The position numbers and the translations under genes were made by a program. The notes under the pieces were generated by a model. It was not told the DNA's origin. It did not search any database and was given only the letters and a program-made list of their open reading frames with translations. A stretch of DNA of 41,183 nt, from assembly GCA_947631395.1 (NCBI GenBank), contig CANRLF010000016.1, positions 1 through 41,183 on the forward strand, written 5' to 3'. This document shows, one piece after another, positions 40,861 to 41,183 of this stretch. Numbering within the stretch: the stretch's first letter is position 1; every line of letters starts with the position of its first letter. Source of the DNA: an uncultured Oscillospiraceae bacterium (GTDB taxonomy: Bacteria > Bacillota > Clostridia > Oscillospirales > Oscillospiraceae).

Positions 40861-41183
40861 AGGGGAGTGCCAAGGGCCGGAATGGGAGGTGCGGCAGAGG
40901 TCGATAGCCTCGACCCCTCAGTCGCCTGCGGGCGACAGCTCCCCTTACGAAGACCAGACTTTCATATTTGCTTCATTTTATGATGTACTTCGTACAGGGA
41001 ATACTTCGGTTTACTTCATATTCCGGAAGCATGGAGCGGGACTGTGGGCTTGTAAGCTGGCTCCAGTCTATATAATGTAGGGGGAGGTCCCCCTATCGGC
41101 TGTTCCGATTATCGGCAAGTTCAGCCACCCCCCTCCGGGGCGGGCTTCGCTCCGGCCCTCCCCGGGCCCCTCCCTCTATCGGT
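40861..41183 (+). repeat. Truncated mosaic repeat R6 and unassigned right end
   Basis: 40912-40950 is the CCCCTCAGTCGCCTGCGGGCGACAGCTCCCCTTACGAAG module, which breaks off where other copies continue GGGAGC. From 40951 the sequence changes to a more AT-rich segment with TACTTCGTAC and TATATAATG, then (41080-41183) a GC-rich stretch with an AGGGGGA/TCCCCCT hairpin and GCCGATAATCGG-like inverted words. No gene or RNA is supported in this 230-nt end. Confidence 0.6.

Overview
The window looks like chromosomal DNA from a GC-rich Clostridia, most likely an Oscillospiraceae-type anaerobe. The evidence is gene content and order: a recJ-relA-dtd-MBL-hemZ-nucleoside kinase cluster, a YerC/YecD-type TrpR homologue, an LL-diaminopimelate aminotransferase, S-layer-homology proteins, many TTG/GTG starts with AGGAGG-type ribosome binding sites, and sigma-A promoters with 17-nt spacers. 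This assignment is an inference; no rRNA is present. No phage, transposase or CRISPR array was seen.

Left part (1-12.8 kb): the 5' part of gdhA runs off the left edge and has a palindrome inside its promoter and a terminator-like leader. It is followed by an amidohydrolase, a divergent E2-like acyltransferase plus AMP-forming ligase pair, yerC, a methyltransferase, hslO, a tRNA-Ala(GGC) with its own promoter and terminator, a 70-bp tandem repeat, an XRE regulator divergent from an ECF sigma factor with a membrane-anchored partner, and a MATE exporter.

Centre (12.85-23.0 kb, minus strand): one roughly 10-kb operon appears to carry the whole shikimate pathway and both the Phe and Tyr branches: aroF, tyrA, aroB, aroA, aroC, pheA, an aroE-aroK fusion and aroQ, ending with a secreted CAP/SLH protein. 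Upstream of aroF I read an unannotated 24-residue leader peptide with 9 Tyr/Phe residues in a 12-residue core. It lies in an RNA that can form mutually exclusive 1:2, 2:3 and 3:4 helices, the last a terminator. This is the layout of ribosome-mediated attenuation by aromatic amino acids and is the strongest regulatory discovery in the window.

Right-centre (23.36-29.8 kb, minus strand): dapL-carA-carB, in which CarB carries an extra C-terminal diaminopimelate-epimerase-like domain of about 280 residues whose two catalytic cysteines are replaced by Ala and Asn. The divergent asnB and a secreted SLH/cysteine-peptidase-like protein follow.

Right end (33.0-40.75 kb, minus strand): recJ and relA form one unit. 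Beyond a repeat block come dtd, an MBL-fold hydrolase, hemZ and a nucleoside kinase. Five long intergenic regions and the right end carry a mosaic family of short GC-rich repeats, all in the same orientation, several of which contain intrinsic-terminator hairpins. Long antisense reading frames over gdhA, carB, relA and others are by-products of high GC.
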